64,000 nucleotides of DNA, from positions 1 to 64,000 of the forward strand of contig JARUPY010000090.1 of the NCBI GenBank assembly GCA_029817715.1. Direction: 5' to 3'. A model generated the notes under the pieces. That model was not told the origin of the DNA. It was given only the letters and a program-made list of their open reading frames with translations, and did no database searches. The translations under genes were made by a program, and so were the position numbers. Every line of letters starts with the position of its first letter. Within the stretch, counting starts at the first letter, position 1. Positions 19,141 through 29,361 of the stretch are shown here, piece by piece. The stretch is from Melastoma dodecandrum. Its lineage: Eukaryota > Streptophyta > Magnoliopsida > Myrtales > Melastomataceae.

Positions 19141-19166
19141 TCCTTTTCCCGCGCGCGGGAGAAGGA
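19141..19166. terminator. 26-bp palindrome between convergent rho and DUF4424 gene
   Basis: TCCTTTTCCCGCG is followed directly by its near-perfect complement, with one G:T pair. The RNA would fold into a strong hairpin in either direction. It sits 14 nt after the rho stop and 13 nt before the stop of the opposite gene, so it is placed to end both transcripts. There is no T-run, so intrinsic termination is an inference. Confidence 0.5.
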
Positions 19167-19178
19167 TGCGCTTCAGCG

Positions 19179-20189
19179 CTACCCCTTCGAGAAGATCAGC
19201 ACCCGCAGGCCCGGCGCGTCGGCGCTGCCGGGCAGCTTGCCCTTCACCACGGCCTGTCCCGCGGTCGCGTTGTCGATCCCGCAGAACGTCACCACCGCGT
19301 CAGGCTTCGGCTTGGTCACGCTGACCGTGCCGGGCGGGTTGTCGAGCCAGCGGGCAGGCCCGTCGTTGGCGAGCGTGATGTCGTCGACCTCGAGCTGGTC
19401 GTCCTTACCCTTGAGCAGCGCCTTGGCGGCGGCGAGGATTTGCGGCGTGAGGCAGACCTGGTCCTTCAGCGCCTCGAACCCGGGCAAGCCGTCGCCGCGC
19501 ACGCCGTAGACGGCCTTCACCGGCTGGAACGTGACCTTCACCTCCGTCGTCGCGCCGGGCGGCAGCGGCTGCATCCACGAATGCACGGTATGCAGCGTCC
19601 AGTCGGCGAGCAGCGGCGTGTCGGGCTCGGCCTGGTCGCGCGGGGTGACGAGGCCGAGCGCCACGAGGCCGGCGAGCGCCTGGGGCGACAGGCCGGCGAG
19701 CGCTTTGTCGATCTCGGCGCCGAACGGAAGCAGCGGCAGCTTCGCCGCCCGCAGATCGGCGAGGCGGTCGACGCCGAGCGCCAGCGCCTGCATCGAGGCG
19801 GTCGTGGCGACGGGCGCCCCGTTGGCCGTCACCGCGAGGCCGACCGGGTTCTCGGCGACGTTCGACGGGAGATTGTAGATGGTCGTCCCCTCGGTGTTCA
19901 CCTCGAGGTCCGGCATGGAGACGCTCGTGGCGAGCTTCAGCTCGCCCTTGCCCTGGTTCTTGAAGCCGTAGGTGTAGGTGACGTGGTCGACGGCGACGTC
20001 GAGCGCCATGCGTTCGATCGCGAGGTTCGCGTCGGAGGCGATCGCCAGGGCGCCGACCATCAGCGGTGCCGGCGTCGGCCCCTCCTCGTCCTGCTCGTTG
20101 GCGGCGGTCCCGGTGGTCTCGGCCCAGGCCGGAGCGGCGAATGCGCCCCACAGCGCGAGCGCAGCGATCAGACGGACCGTGACGGCCAT
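19179..20189 (-). CDS. DUF4424 family exported protein
   Basis: 336 residues with a clear signal peptide (MAVTVRLIAALALWGAFAAPAWA, cleavage after AWA). The mature part begins with a segment typical of DUF4424, where LMVGALAIASDANLAIERMALDV is followed by VTYTYGFKNQG. Predicted periplasmic beta-rich protein of unknown function. The start at 20189 is supported by GGAGG nine bases upstream. Confidence 0.82.
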   Translation of the reverse strand: MAVTVRLIAALALWGAFAAPAWAETTGTAANEQDEEGPTPAPLMVGALAIASDANLAIERMALDVAVDHVTYTYGFKNQGKGELKLATSVSMPDLEVNTEGTTIYNLPSNVAENPVGLAVTANGAPVATTASMQALALGVDRLADLRAAKLPLLPFGAEIDKALAGLSPQALAGLVALGLVTPRDQAEPDTPLLADWTLHTVHSWMQPLPPGATTEVKVTFQPVKAVYGVRGDGLPGFEALKDQVCLTPQILAAAKALLKGKDDQLEVDDITLANDGPARWLDNPPGTVSVTKPKPDAVVTFCGIDNATAGQAVVKGKLPGSADAPGLRVLIFSKG

Positions 20190-20363
20190 GCGAATCCTCC
20201 CTCTTGTGCGCGAGGCCATAGCACAGCCCGGCCCCGCGACGCGACGTGCGGGGATGCCGGTGGCCCGCACATGCGGAATTTTCCGCGCCCGGGTGGACAG
20301 GCCCCGACGCATTTGCTAGGTGGCACGCCTTCCCGCGCCGGTCTCGCCCGGCGCGGTTTCGAT

Positions 20364-20378
20364 GGGCGCATAGCTCAG

Positions 20379-20411
<33 letters not shown>

Positions 20412-20439
20412 CAAGGTTCGAGCCCTTGTGCGCCCACCA
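20364..20439 (+). tRNA. tRNA-Lys (CTT)
   Basis: 76 nt with encoded CCA. The acceptor stem GGGCGCA pairs with TGCGCCC, the anticodon loop is ACTCTTAAT-like with anticodon CTT, and the T-arm contains GGTTCGAGCC. A low-GC stretch with foreign-looking genes starts within 300 bp of its 3' end, a usual site for island insertion. Confidence 0.97.
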
Positions 20440-20724
20440 TCGAAAGCCGAGGGCACCGACCGCTTCCAGGTGGCCCGGGCGACTTCCTCAAGGATCGTTT
20501 CCCGATCGACTGGCTTCGGTGCTCGTTCAGATTGCGGCCGATAGCCAAGGAATGATGTAGCGAACGCCAAGTCCCTACACGGGAGTTGCGAAAGCTCGAG
20601 CGAAGATGTCCAGGCGACGGCTCCACGGGTGCGTAATTGTAAGGAGCCCTAATGAGCGCAGGCTTAGGCGGAGATCCTGCTATGCGACCGACCACAACAC
20701 ATCGTGCGTTCCGGCGAGGACGGC

Positions 20725-21042
20725 ATGACATCGCTATTTAAGTATTGCGACGGACATGAACTGTCTAGGACGACGTTTCATTTGCCGCACCTGATCGGAA
20801 GTAAGCAACGGCTGTTTAAAGTATATTATGAATATTTGTTTCTTCCTGGATACTTTGGCTTTAACTGGGACGCCCTGTATGATGTACTGACAGATCTGCA
20901 GTGGATTAAGTTGCAAAGTGTCATGATCTACCACGAGGCAATTCCTCAAATCTCCGATGAGGACGTAGCTTTGTATATGGGGTTGCTTGATGACTCCTTA
21001 AGGTTCTGGCGTGCGAGAGACGAGCGCCGACTGCTTATTTAA
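20725..21042 (+). CDS. barstar-family protein
   Basis: 105 residues, acidic. The barstar fold signature is clear in FLPGYFGFNWDALYDVLTDLQW. Barstar proteins bind and block barnase-type ribonucleases, either as self-protection or as immunity in contact-dependent systems. No barnase-like gene is visible next to it. Start ATG 20725; a GTG at 20704 would add seven residues. The region is noticeably richer in A+T than its neighbours, suggesting transfer. Confidence 0.8.
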   Translation: MTSLFKYCDGHELSRTTFHLPHLIGSKQRLFKVYYEYLFLPGYFGFNWDALYDVLTDLQWIKLQSVMIYHEAIPQISDEDVALYMGLLDDSLRFWRARDERRLLI

Positions 21043-21474
21043 TAAAACAGACCAACAGAAAGTCGAGCAATATCTATCCTGATAATCCTTTTGATTATAT
21101 AAGCAAAATTGAAATCCTGAATTTCAGACAATCTAGGCGATGATATGCTTCTCGCGGTTCGTCAGCGCGACTCTCGATAAGAAAAGCATTCTTTCTCGCA
21201 TCTCCGGCTACGCGTTTAAGCGACCCGAGAACTTGACTGCCTAAAATATAAGAAGATCGCCTTCGGGAAAAGGCCCCCCATCCCAACCACACGGCAAGAA
21301 GCCCAGGCGAAAAACAGAAAAGAGATCCGCAAACGATCCTCGTGGTCGCCCTCCCAAACGCTCTATGTATTTTTCACGGCAATAGACCATAAAAGAAGCG
21401 GAGAGATGAGCTCCATCGAGTATCTCTCTGTCATTATTGGATCGAGCGCAAAACTCAAGCCACTTGTTATCAAA
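21043..21474. other. AT-rich interval without a convincing gene
   Basis: 432 bp between the barstar-like gene and the stop of the next small gene. Short open frames occur but none has a believable start and composition. No repeat, RNA or mobile-element end was recognised. Confidence 0.5.
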
Positions 21475-21771
21475 CTACGGGCGCTTTTTGTGAATAAACC
21501 GGCGCATGACCTCTTGAACGCGTAGCAGATATTCATATGAACAAACCCCCTGATTTATATCATTCATCATGTCAACGTATGCGCGCTCCCAACTCTTTGA
21601 TCCCAGCGAGAATATCGCAGCATCCTTGTTTGCGACCCAGTTCCAAGATTCCAATACTTTGAGCTCGCCTCGAAAGTCAAAGTCTCTCGAGCTTCCGAGC
21701 CTACGAAACAGTCCACAATCGAGCAGAGCTTCGAACTCGTGCGCCATTTCATTTTCAAACACTTCATCCAT
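21475..21771 (-). CDS. small hypothetical protein of the post-tRNA insert
   Basis: 98 residues from the ATG at 21771, which has GGAG eight bases upstream. It is acidic, opens MDEVFENEMAHEFEALLDCG, with an aromatic middle (VLESWNWVANKD) and a basic tail (FIHKKRP). I do not recognise the family. Its position beside a barstar-like gene and its low GC suggest an immunity or orphan-island protein, but this is context only. Confidence 0.55.
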   Translation of the reverse strand: MDEVFENEMAHEFEALLDCGLFRRLGSSRDFDFRGELKVLESWNWVANKDAAIFSLGSKSWERAYVDMMNDINQGVCSYEYLLRVQEVMRRFIHKKRP

Positions 21772-22257
21772 TATCAGCTCCTGACAGCGAGCAGTTCTTG
21801 TTTTGATTTGTCGTGCTTCTGGTGTTTGCGCGACGGCCGGACACATGGTGGCAAGCGAGGATGTGCGCTGCCTGATCGCGACGACGCGCTGAAGTGAGAC
21901 GAAGAATACCGGCGAACCACATAATACGCTCATTGCAATAGGTGCTTTTTCTACATCTAAGCGCGGCGGTAGTTCATTCGGCCCGCGCGACGGCATCCTC
22001 GTAAAATCTCATGCCAGATAGTGCGGCAGCGTTGCGCTTCTGCCACGACCTGCGCTTCTCGGAAGTCGCTCGATCCTCGGCGGTGACCGTCTAACACATT
22101 GGCAAAACTCGATTATTACGTCCTCATGACATTAAATCTCCGTTTAATCGCGTACCGAGTGTGTCATTTTCTCGACAGTGCCGGCGCGGCCCGGGCGCTA
22201 TAGCCGGATGGAGGGGCCGAGGGGGTTCGGCCGCCTTTATTGCCTTGGGGGGCATGC
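21772..22257. other. intergenic region upstream of the porin
   Basis: About 485 bp with no supported gene. GC rises from the AT-rich insert toward chromosomal values. The last 100 bp should hold the porin promoter. Confidence 0.4.
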
Positions 22258-24123
22258 TTGACAGCGCAACTCGAAGAAAAGCCCGGCGGCGCCACGCGTC
22301 GTCCAGCGGCATGGCGCAAGGGCGCAAGCCTCGCCCTCGTCGCGTCCTTGATGCTCACCGCAGCGCCGGTCGCGCTGCATGCCGAGGCGTCCAACGCCGA
22401 GCTCGCAAAGGAGATCGCCGAACTGAAGGCGCAGATCCACGAGATGCGCGGCGCCATGGCGTCGCAGAAGCGGGTCGTCGAGAAGGTGAGGGTCATCGCC
22501 TCCCGCCGCGTTGCGCCGGCTCCTGCGGCTGCAGGCGGCTATCCCGCGCTGCCCGCGGGGTCCGTCCCGGCCTTCGTCACGGCGAGCAAGCAGCTGCAGT
22601 TTGGCGCGATCACCATCACGCCCGGCGGCTTCTTCGAGGCGGCGAGCGTGTTCCGCTCGCGCACGGTGCAGGCCGACATCAACACGGCGTGGAACAGCAT
22701 CCCGTTCGGCCCGCAGGCCGGCACCCGCGAGTTCCGCTTCACGTCGCGCGCATCGCGCGTCGCCGCCCTCGTCGAGGCGCAGGTCACGCCGACCTTCCTG
22801 CTGTCGGGCTACGGCGAGCTCGACTTCCAGGGCTCCGGCGTCAACTCGAACGAGAACCAGTCGAACTCGTTCGTGCCGCGCATCCGCAACCTCTATGCCG
22901 CGATGGACATGACGGACTACGGCTTCCATCTGCTCGCCGGCCAGAGCTGGTCGCTGGTGACGATGAACTCGAAGGGCATCACGCCGCGCAACGAAGTGAC
23001 CCCGCCGCAGATCGACGCCGGCTACGTGGCGGGCTTCGTCTACAAGCGCCAGCCGCGAGTCCGCCTCACCAAGGACTTTGGCGGCAAACTCTGGCTCTCC
23101 GTCTCGGCCGAGCAGTCGCAGACGACCTACTCGGGCTGCGTATCCGGCGTGAACGGCACCACGCTCACGGCCGGCACTGCGCTGAACCCGGTGACGGGCG
23201 CGCCGCTCACCAACAGCGTCACCTGCCAGCTCCCGGGCGTCGGCATCCTGAACGGCACGACGTCGACGGTCGGCGCGGCCACCGGCGGACAGTCCATCAC
23301 CAACTTCTCGCTGAACCATGCGCCCGACGTCATCGGCAAGGTCGCCTACGAGGCGCGGGTCGGCGAGCGCGACGTCCATCTCGAAGGCTTCGGCCTCTAT
23401 CGCGACATCTACGATCGCGTCGCCTACTCCACGCCGCTGGCGGCCTACAGCCCGCAGGCCACGAACCGCGACGCGACCGGTTACGGCGTCGGCGGCGGCG
23501 TCATTGCCGCGCTCCTGCCGCGGAAGCTCGACTTCCAGGCGTCCACGCTCTACGGCCGCGGCGTCGGCTCCTACGGCACCTCGCAGCTGCCGGATTCGAC
23601 GTTCGGCCCGACGGGGGCCGGCTCGCCGATCACCACGCTCGCTCTGCTCGGCGGCCTAGTTGCTCACGTCACGCCCTCGATCGACCTCTATGCCTTCGGC
23701 GGCGAGGAAGTCGCACAGCCGAAGTACTATACGACCAACAACGCCGGTGCGAGCTTCGCGACCGTCGGCTACGGCACGCCCAACGCCAACAACACCGGCT
23801 GCTTCAACACGATCACCGCGACCTCGGGCATCGCGCCCGGCAACAGCCTGTGCACCGGCAACACCAAGCGCATCTGGCAGCTCACCGGCGGCATGTGGGA
23901 CAGGCTCTACAAGGGCTCGTTCGGCGAGGTTCGCGTCGGCGTGCAGTACTCCTACACCGAGCGCGAGCTGTTCTCCGGCAACGGCGTCTACGCCGGCACC
24001 GGCACCGGCTCCGGCGGGACGGTGTCTGCCGTCGGCACCCTGTACGGTCCCGGGCACTTCGCCTCGCCGAAGCAGAACGAGAACATCGTCATGACCAGCT
24101 TGCGCTACTATCCCTTCCAGTAG
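22258..24123 (+). CDS. outer-membrane porin, DcaP-like
   Basis: Predicted trimeric beta-barrel porin. About 621 residues. Signal sequence with hydrophobic core ALVASLMLTAAPVALHA, then a short coiled coil (NAELAKEIAELKAQIHEMRGAM), and then a long barrel rich in alternating strands, such as FGAITITPGGFFEAASVFRS and LLAGQSWSLVT. It ends LRYYPFQ with aromatic residues near the C-terminus, as in outer-membrane barrels. The start is uncertain: TTG at 22258 follows GGGGGG with 5-nt spacing, while an upstream TTG at 22240 has no ribosome site. The substrate is unknown. Confidence 0.82.
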   Translation: MTAQLEEKPGGATRRPAAWRKGASLALVASLMLTAAPVALHAEASNAELAKEIAELKAQIHEMRGAMASQKRVVEKVRVIASRRVAPAPAAAGGYPALPAGSVPAFVTASKQLQFGAITITPGGFFEAASVFRSRTVQADINTAWNSIPFGPQAGTREFRFTSRASRVAALVEAQVTPTFLLSGYGELDFQGSGVNSNENQSNSFVPRIRNLYAAMDMTDYGFHLLAGQSWSLVTMNSKGITPRNEVTPPQIDAGYVAGFVYKRQPRVRLTKDFGGKLWLSVSAEQSQTTYSGCVSGVNGTTLTAGTALNPVTGAPLTNSVTCQLPGVGILNGTTSTVGAATGGQSITNFSLNHAPDVIGKVAYEARVGERDVHLEGFGLYRDIYDRVAYSTPLAAYSPQATNRDATGYGVGGGVIAALLPRKLDFQASTLYGRGVGSYGTSQLPDSTFGPTGAGSPITTLALLGGLVAHVTPSIDLYAFGGEEVAQPKYYTTNNAGASFATVGYGTPNANNTGCFNTITATSGIAPGNSLCTGNTKRIWQLTGGMWDRLYKGSFGEVRVGVQYSYTERELFSGNGVYAGTGTGSGGTVSAVGTLYGPGHFASPKQNENIVMTSLRYYPFQ

Positions 24124-24152
24124 CGCACGCGATCGATGTGACGCGGGGTGGC

Positions 24153-24166
24153 GGAGCCTTGGCTCC
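24153..24166. terminator. hairpin between porin and livGF
   Basis: GGAGCC TT GGCTCC forms a 6-bp stem, followed by a C-run and TTT. It lies between the convergent porin and liv operon. Terminator role inferred. Confidence 0.4.
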
Positions 24167-24210
24167 AGCCCCCCCGTTTCGTTGCAAGCAAAACAAATAG
24201 GCCGGAGCCG

Positions 24211-24476
24211 CTAGAGATAGGCGTCGGCGACGTCGAGGCGCTCGGCGAGCTGCTGCGCGCTGCCTTCGGCGACGACGCGGCCGGTCTGCAGCACATAGCC
24301 GCGATCGGCGATGGCGAGCGCCTGGGCGACGTTCTGCTCGACGAGCAGCACCGAAAGGCCGTCGCGCTCGTTGAGCGTCGCGATCGCATCGAAGATCAGG
24401 CGGATCACCAGCGGCGCCAGGCCGAGCGAAGGCTCGTCCAGCAGCAGCAGCTTCGGCCGCGCCATCAGCGCGCGGC

Positions 24477-24510
<34 letters not shown>

Positions 24511-25788
24511 CGTGCCGGCCCGTTGCGTGAGGCGCTCGGCAAGGCGCGGGAAGAGGTCGAGCACCTTCTGCAGGTCGGCCTCGAACTCCGGGCCGCTGCC
24601 GAGCCGGCTGCCGGTCTTCAGGTTCTCGCGCACCGTCATCTGCGGCATGATCCGGCGGCCCTCCGGCACATGCGCCACGCCGAGCCGCGCGACGTCGTGG
24701 GCGCGCAGGCGACCGATCGGCTGGCCGGAGAGCAAAATGTCGCCGCCGGTCGAACGCGGCATGCCGAACAGTGTGCGCAGCAGCGTCGACTTGCCGGCGC
24801 CGTTCGAGCCGAGCAGCGTGACGATCTCGCCCTCGCCGACGCGCAGGTCGACGTCGTGCAGCACCGGGATGACGCCGTAGCCCGAACTCAGCTTGCGGCA
24901 CTCGAGGATCGACGTCGGTGCCGTCGTGGCGGTGGCGTCGGCCTTCGGCGTCCGCACACGGCGGGCGGCAGCATCGTCGGCGGGCTCGCCGAGATAGGCG
25001 GCGATGACAGCGGGATCGCCGCGTACCGCCTCCGGCTTGCCTTCGGCGATCTTGCGGCCGCGATCCAGCACGACGATGTGGTCGGAGACGCCCATCACGA
25101 CGCTCATGTCGTGCTCGATCAGCAGCACGCCGATCCCGTCCTCGCGCGTCAGCAGCCGAAGGTCGGCTTCGAGCGTCGCGGATTCGCGCGGGTTGAGGCC
25201 GGCCGCAGGCTCGTCGAGGCAGAGGACGTGCGGATCGAGGCACATGGCGCGCGCGATCTCGAGCCGCCGCTGCAGCCCGTAGGGCAGCTGGCCGGCATAG
25301 TCGTCGGCGCGGGCGGCGAGGCCTAATCGGTCGAGCCAGTGCATCGCCTTCTCGACCGCCGCCGCCTCGGCCCTGCGATAGGCAGGCAGCCCGAGCAGGC
25401 CGAGGAGCTGCAGACGTCCGCCGCGGCTCATCGAGCGGTGCAGCGCAACGAGCAGGTTCTCGAGCGCCGTCATGCCGGCGAAGAGCCGCGTGTTCTGGAA
25501 GGTGCGCACCACCTTGGCGTCGTTGACGATGGTGTGCCCCGGCAGCGTGTCGATGCGTCGTGTATTGCCATCGAGATCGCTCACCGACACCTCGCCGGCG
25601 GTCGGCTTGTAGAAGCCGGTGATGCAGTTGAACGCGGTGGTCTTGCCGGCGCCGTTTGGGCCGATGAGCGACGTCACCAGGCCCGTCCGCGCGGTCAGGT
25701 CGAGCTCGGAGACCGCTGTGAGACCGCCGAAGCGCATGGTGAGGCCTCGCGCGGCGAGCGCGCGGCGCGGAGCGACGACCTCGCTCAA
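24211..25788 (-). CDS. fused LivG-LivF ATPase of a branched-chain amino-acid ABC transporter
   Basis: Both ATPases of the HAAT-type importer are in one 525-residue chain. The LivG-like half (~1-265) has GPNGAGKTTAFNCITGFYKP and the signature region LPYGLQRRLEIARAM. The LivF-like half (~290-525) has LLGSNGAGKSTLLRTLFG, the signature MSGGEQQMLAIGRALM and LLLDEPSLGLAPL. A ~30-residue linker rich in Ala, Arg and Thr joins them, with no stop between. The start is a TTG at 25788 overlapping the livM stop (TTGA). An internal GTG in the linker could in principle also start LivF alone. Confidence 0.88.
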
Positions 25789-26187
25789 GCCGTCGACCCC
25801 GCCGTCAGCACTGCGGGCGGCGGCTCGATCGGACCTTTTCGCGTGGCGACGATCGACGGCGTCCGGCTGCCGGTGAAGCCGCCCGGCCGCAGCACCATGA
25901 CCACCACCATCAGCGCTCCGAAGACAAGCATGCGGTATTGCGCGAAGTCGCGCCCGAGTTCCGGCGCGCCGACCAGCACGGCGGCGGCCGCGGCGATGCC
26001 GAAGCGGCCGCCGCCGCCCAGAACGACGATGGCGAGCACGAGCGCGCTTTCGGTGAAGGTGAAGCTCTCCGGCGAGATAAAGCCCTGGTGGGTTGCAAAG
26101 AAGCAGCCTGCGAAGCCGCTGAGCGTCGCGCCGATCGCGAAGGCGGTCAGCTTGATGATCGTCGGGTTGAGCCCGACGGCGGTGCAG

Positions 26188-26222
<35 letters not shown>

Positions 26223-27107
26223 GCCGATCGGCAGCCGGCGGAGGCGATAGGTGAAGGCGAGCGTCGCCAACGTCATCGCCAGGATGACGAGATAGAGCCA
26301 GGCGACGCGGTGCAGCGGCGAGTAGGGGATGTTGAAGAGGTGCGCGAAGGTCGTGCCGCCGTTCTTGGCGGTCGCCGAGAACGGCACGCCGAAGAAGGTC
26401 GGGCGCGGGATCAGCGTGATGCCGTTCGGGCCGCCGGTGAGCTGATACCAGTTGATGATGACGATGCGGATGATCTCGCCGAAGCCGAGCGTCACTAGGG
26501 CAAGGTAGTCGCCCTTGAGCCGCAGCACGGGGAAGCCGAGCAGGACGCCGAGCGTCCCGGCGACGAGACCGGACAGCGGCAGCGCTTCCCAGAAGCCGAC
26601 GCCGTAGGTCGTCGCGAGGATGCCGAACGTGTAGGCGCCGGCGGCGTAGAAGGCGACGTAGCCGAGGTCGAGCAGGCCGGCCATGCCGACCACGATGTCG
26701 AGACCCCAGCCGAGCATCACGTACGTGAAGAAGGTGGCGCCGAGATCGAGCGTGTAGCGGGTGGCGAACGGCGTGAAGGGGAACGCCAAAGCGGCGACGA
26801 TAACGACGATGCCGGCGGCGCGGCCGGCGAGCTTGCGCGTGCGGCGGCTGACGACCGTGGTCGCCAGCGTGCCGGGGCGGCTGGCGCGGGTCGCCCTGTA
26901 GGCATCGAGCGCCAGGCGGAACAGGACGACCGCACCGACCGCGATCGCCATGTCGAGGGGGTGGAAGGCGAGCGTGTTCCGCCCCTCGTCGGAGTGGAGC
27001 CGCACGCCGACGAAGGGGACCGCCAGCACTAGCGCCATGGCGCCTGTGGAGAGCGCGTTCCAAGCCGGGGCCGGAAGCGCGTCGCGGACCGTGTCGAGCA
27101 ACCGCAT
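25785..27107 (-). CDS. livM: LivM, branched-chain amino-acid ABC permease
   Basis: Inner-membrane permease with about ten hydrophobic segments. 440 residues, with an N-terminal extension of roughly 100 residues carrying two or three extra membrane segments. The family core contains GLDIVVGMAGLLDLGYVAFYAAGAYT and FPVLRLKGDYLALVTLGFGEIIRI, the loop that contacts the ATPase. It partners LivH; the stop overlaps the livGF start. Confidence 0.93.
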
Positions 27108-27116
27108 GGTGCTGCG

Positions 27117-27909
27117 TCAAACCTTCTGCAGGTGGGGGCGCCCGAGCAGGCCGGCGGGCCTGACGATCAGCAGCAGGATCAGCACGGCGAAGACGCTGAC
27201 GTCCTTGTAGGCGCCGGAGACGTAGCCGCCCCAGTAGGCCTCGACGAGGCCGATAAGCAGGCCGCCGAGCATCGCGCCGGGGATCGAGCCGATGCCGCCG
27301 AGCACAGCCGCGGTGAAGGCCTTCACGCCGGCGAGGAAGCCGATGAAGAAGTCGACCGAGCCGTAGTAGAGCGTCTCGGTGAGGCCGGCGCCGGCGGCGA
27401 GCGCGGCGCCCATGACGAAGGTCAGCGAGATCGTCTTGTCGACGTCGATGCCGAGCATCGCGGCCATGCCCATGTCCTGCTCGCAGGCGCGCTGGGCACG
27501 CCCGAGCGGCGTCCGCTGCACGACGAAGGTGAGCAGCACCATCAGCGCCGCGCTGACCAGCACGACGACGATCTGGATCAGCGACAGATGCACCTGGAAG
27601 CCGTTCTGCTCCATCACGACGAAGTCGCCGGAGAGCACGGGTTGCAGCGCGCGGAGGCCCGCGCCCTGCCAGAGCTGCACGTAGTTCTGCAGGAAGATCG
27701 AGACGCCGATCGCCGAGATCAGCGGCGCGAGGCGCGGCGAACCGCGCAGCGGCCGGTAGGCGAGGCGCTCGATCGTCCAGCCGAGGGCGGAGGTGAACAG
27801 CACGCTCGTGGCAAGCGCCACGACGATGGCAAGCGGCGCCCAGGAGATCCCGAGCAGGCCCAGCGCCGTGAACGCCATGATCGAGACGAAGGCCCCGACC
27901 ATGTACACT

Positions 27910-27952
<43 letters not shown>

Positions 27953-28031
27953 TCGTGTAGCCGAGCGCGACGAGGCCGTAGATCGAGCCAAGCGTCAGGC
28001 CGTTGATCGTCTGCTGGAGAAAGTACGCCAC
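27117..28031 (-). CDS. livH: LivH, branched-chain amino-acid ABC permease
   Basis: 304 residues, eight or so membrane segments. The start [41 protein letters not shown] is diagnostic for LivH. Later AVLGGIGSIPGAMLGGLLIG is the conserved coupling region. It lies 9 nt before livM and 24 nt after livK, in one operon. Confidence 0.95.
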
Positions 28032-28055
28032 GCGAGGCCCCCCCTGCGCCCGCGG

Positions 28056-29150
28056 CTACTTCATCTGCTCGTACTTGCCGCCCTTCCACAGGTAGATGAC
28101 GTAGGGCTCGGCGTTGGGATCGCCCTTGCCGTCGAAGCGGATCTTGCCGATCACCGTGCTGAACTCGCTCTTGTGGAGGTCGTCGGCGACCTTGGAGCCG
28201 TCGGTGCTCTTGGCCTCGTTCGCCGCCTGCGCGAAGGCCTGCAGGGCCGCGTAGGTGTAGAGCGTGTAGCCTTCCGGCTCGTACTTCTCCTCGCGGAACT
28301 TCTTCACCGCCGCCGCCGCCGCGGGCTCGATGCGGGCGTCGGGCGAGAAGGTCATGTAGACGCCGTCGGAGGCCGTTCCTGCGAGATTGCCGAACTCGGC
28401 GGAGGCGAGCGCATCGCCGCTCATGAACTTGGCGCCGAAGCCCTGGTCCTTCGCCTGGCGGACGAAGAGGCCGGCCTCTGGGTAGTAGCCGCCGTAGAAG
28501 ACGAAGGTGACGCCCGCCGACTTCAGGCGCGAGATCAGCGTCGAAAAATCCTTGGTGCCCTGCGTGACGCTGTCGTCGACGGTCTCGGGATGGCCCTTGG
28601 CCTTGAGCGCCTCGCGGACGCCGTCGGCGAGGCCCTTGCCGTAGGTCGTGCGGTCGTCGACGACGGCATACTTGCCGTTCGGGTCCATCTTCAGGATGCC
28701 GGCCGCCGCGATTGCCGACTGCTTGTCGTCACGGCCGCAGGTGCGGAAGATGGTCGGCTGGCCGCGGTCCGTCAGCTTCGGATTGGTCGAGCCGGGGCTG
28801 ATCATCGGGATGCCGGCGTCGACGTAGATGTCGGAGGCCGGGATCGACGACGAGCTGCAGAAATGACCGATAACAGCGACATCGCCGTTGCTGACCACCT
28901 TGTTGGCGGCGGCCACCGCCTGCTTCGGGTCGCAGGCGTCGTCCTCGAGATCGAGCACAAGCTTCTGGCCGTTGACGCCGCCGGCCGCGTTGATCGCCGC
29001 GGCGGCATCCTCGGCGCCGTGCTTCATCTGCTCGTAGAAGATGGCGTTCTGCCCGGTGATCGGCCCGACGACCGCGACCTTGACATCGGCATGGGCCACG
29101 CCTGCACCGGCGGCCAGAAGCAGAAGAGCGGCGACGTTCGGCTTCAGCAT
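28056..29150 (-). CDS. livK: periplasmic branched-chain amino-acid binding protein
   Basis: 364 residues. Signal peptide MLKPNVAALLLLAAGAGVAHA, followed by DVKVAVVGPITGQNAIFYEQMKHGAEDAAAAINAAGG, the typical Peripla_BP_6 start. The ligand region shows CSSSSIPASDIY and SPGSTNPKLTDRG, where Ser/Thr contact the amino-acid group. First gene of the livKHM(GF) operon. Exact ligand (Leu/Ile/Val or another amino acid) is not determined. Confidence 0.93.
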   Translation of the reverse strand: MLKPNVAALLLLAAGAGVAHADVKVAVVGPITGQNAIFYEQMKHGAEDAAAAINAAGGVNGQKLVLDLEDDACDPKQAVAAANKVVSNGDVAVIGHFCSSSSIPASDIYVDAGIPMISPGSTNPKLTDRGQPTIFRTCGRDDKQSAIAAAGILKMDPNGKYAVVDDRTTYGKGLADGVREALKAKGHPETVDDSVTQGTKDFSTLISRLKSAGVTFVFYGGYYPEAGLFVRQAKDQGFGAKFMSGDALASAEFGNLAGTASDGVYMTFSPDARIEPAAAAAVKKFREEKYEPEGYTLYTYAALQAFAQAANEAKSTDGSKVADDLHKSEFSTVIGKIRFDGKGDPNAEPYVIYLWKGGKYEQMK

Positions 29151-29361
29151 CCTGCGTGTCTCCCGTTGGGCCGGCGGACGATGCCGTACGGCAAGCGAAT
29201 CGAAAACCTTGGCGGTGCGCGCCCCGCGAGCGATGCTGAGCAAATCTCGTGCAACCGATCCCGCGCCAAAGGCACGGCGCGGATCTGGCGGACGCATCTT
29301 TGAAGAGGGCGCTAGGCGCTGTCGACCTGTTCGAACAGGCTATTCGGCGGGAAGGCGCCGG

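Noticed and set aside
20316..20570. Minus-strand frame across tRNA-Lys
   Set aside because: It is the well-known false ORF made by translating a tRNA backwards.
20364..22200. tRNA-Lys 3'-end direct repeat as an attachment site
   Set aside because: I looked for a second copy of the tRNA 3' end at the far side of the AT-rich insert and saw none; no integrase gene either.
24211..28089. A single 1292-codon open frame across the liv operon
   Set aside because: Only the last 525 codons encode recognisable ATPases; the rest is the antiframe of livM and livH, rich in Arg/Ala without domains.
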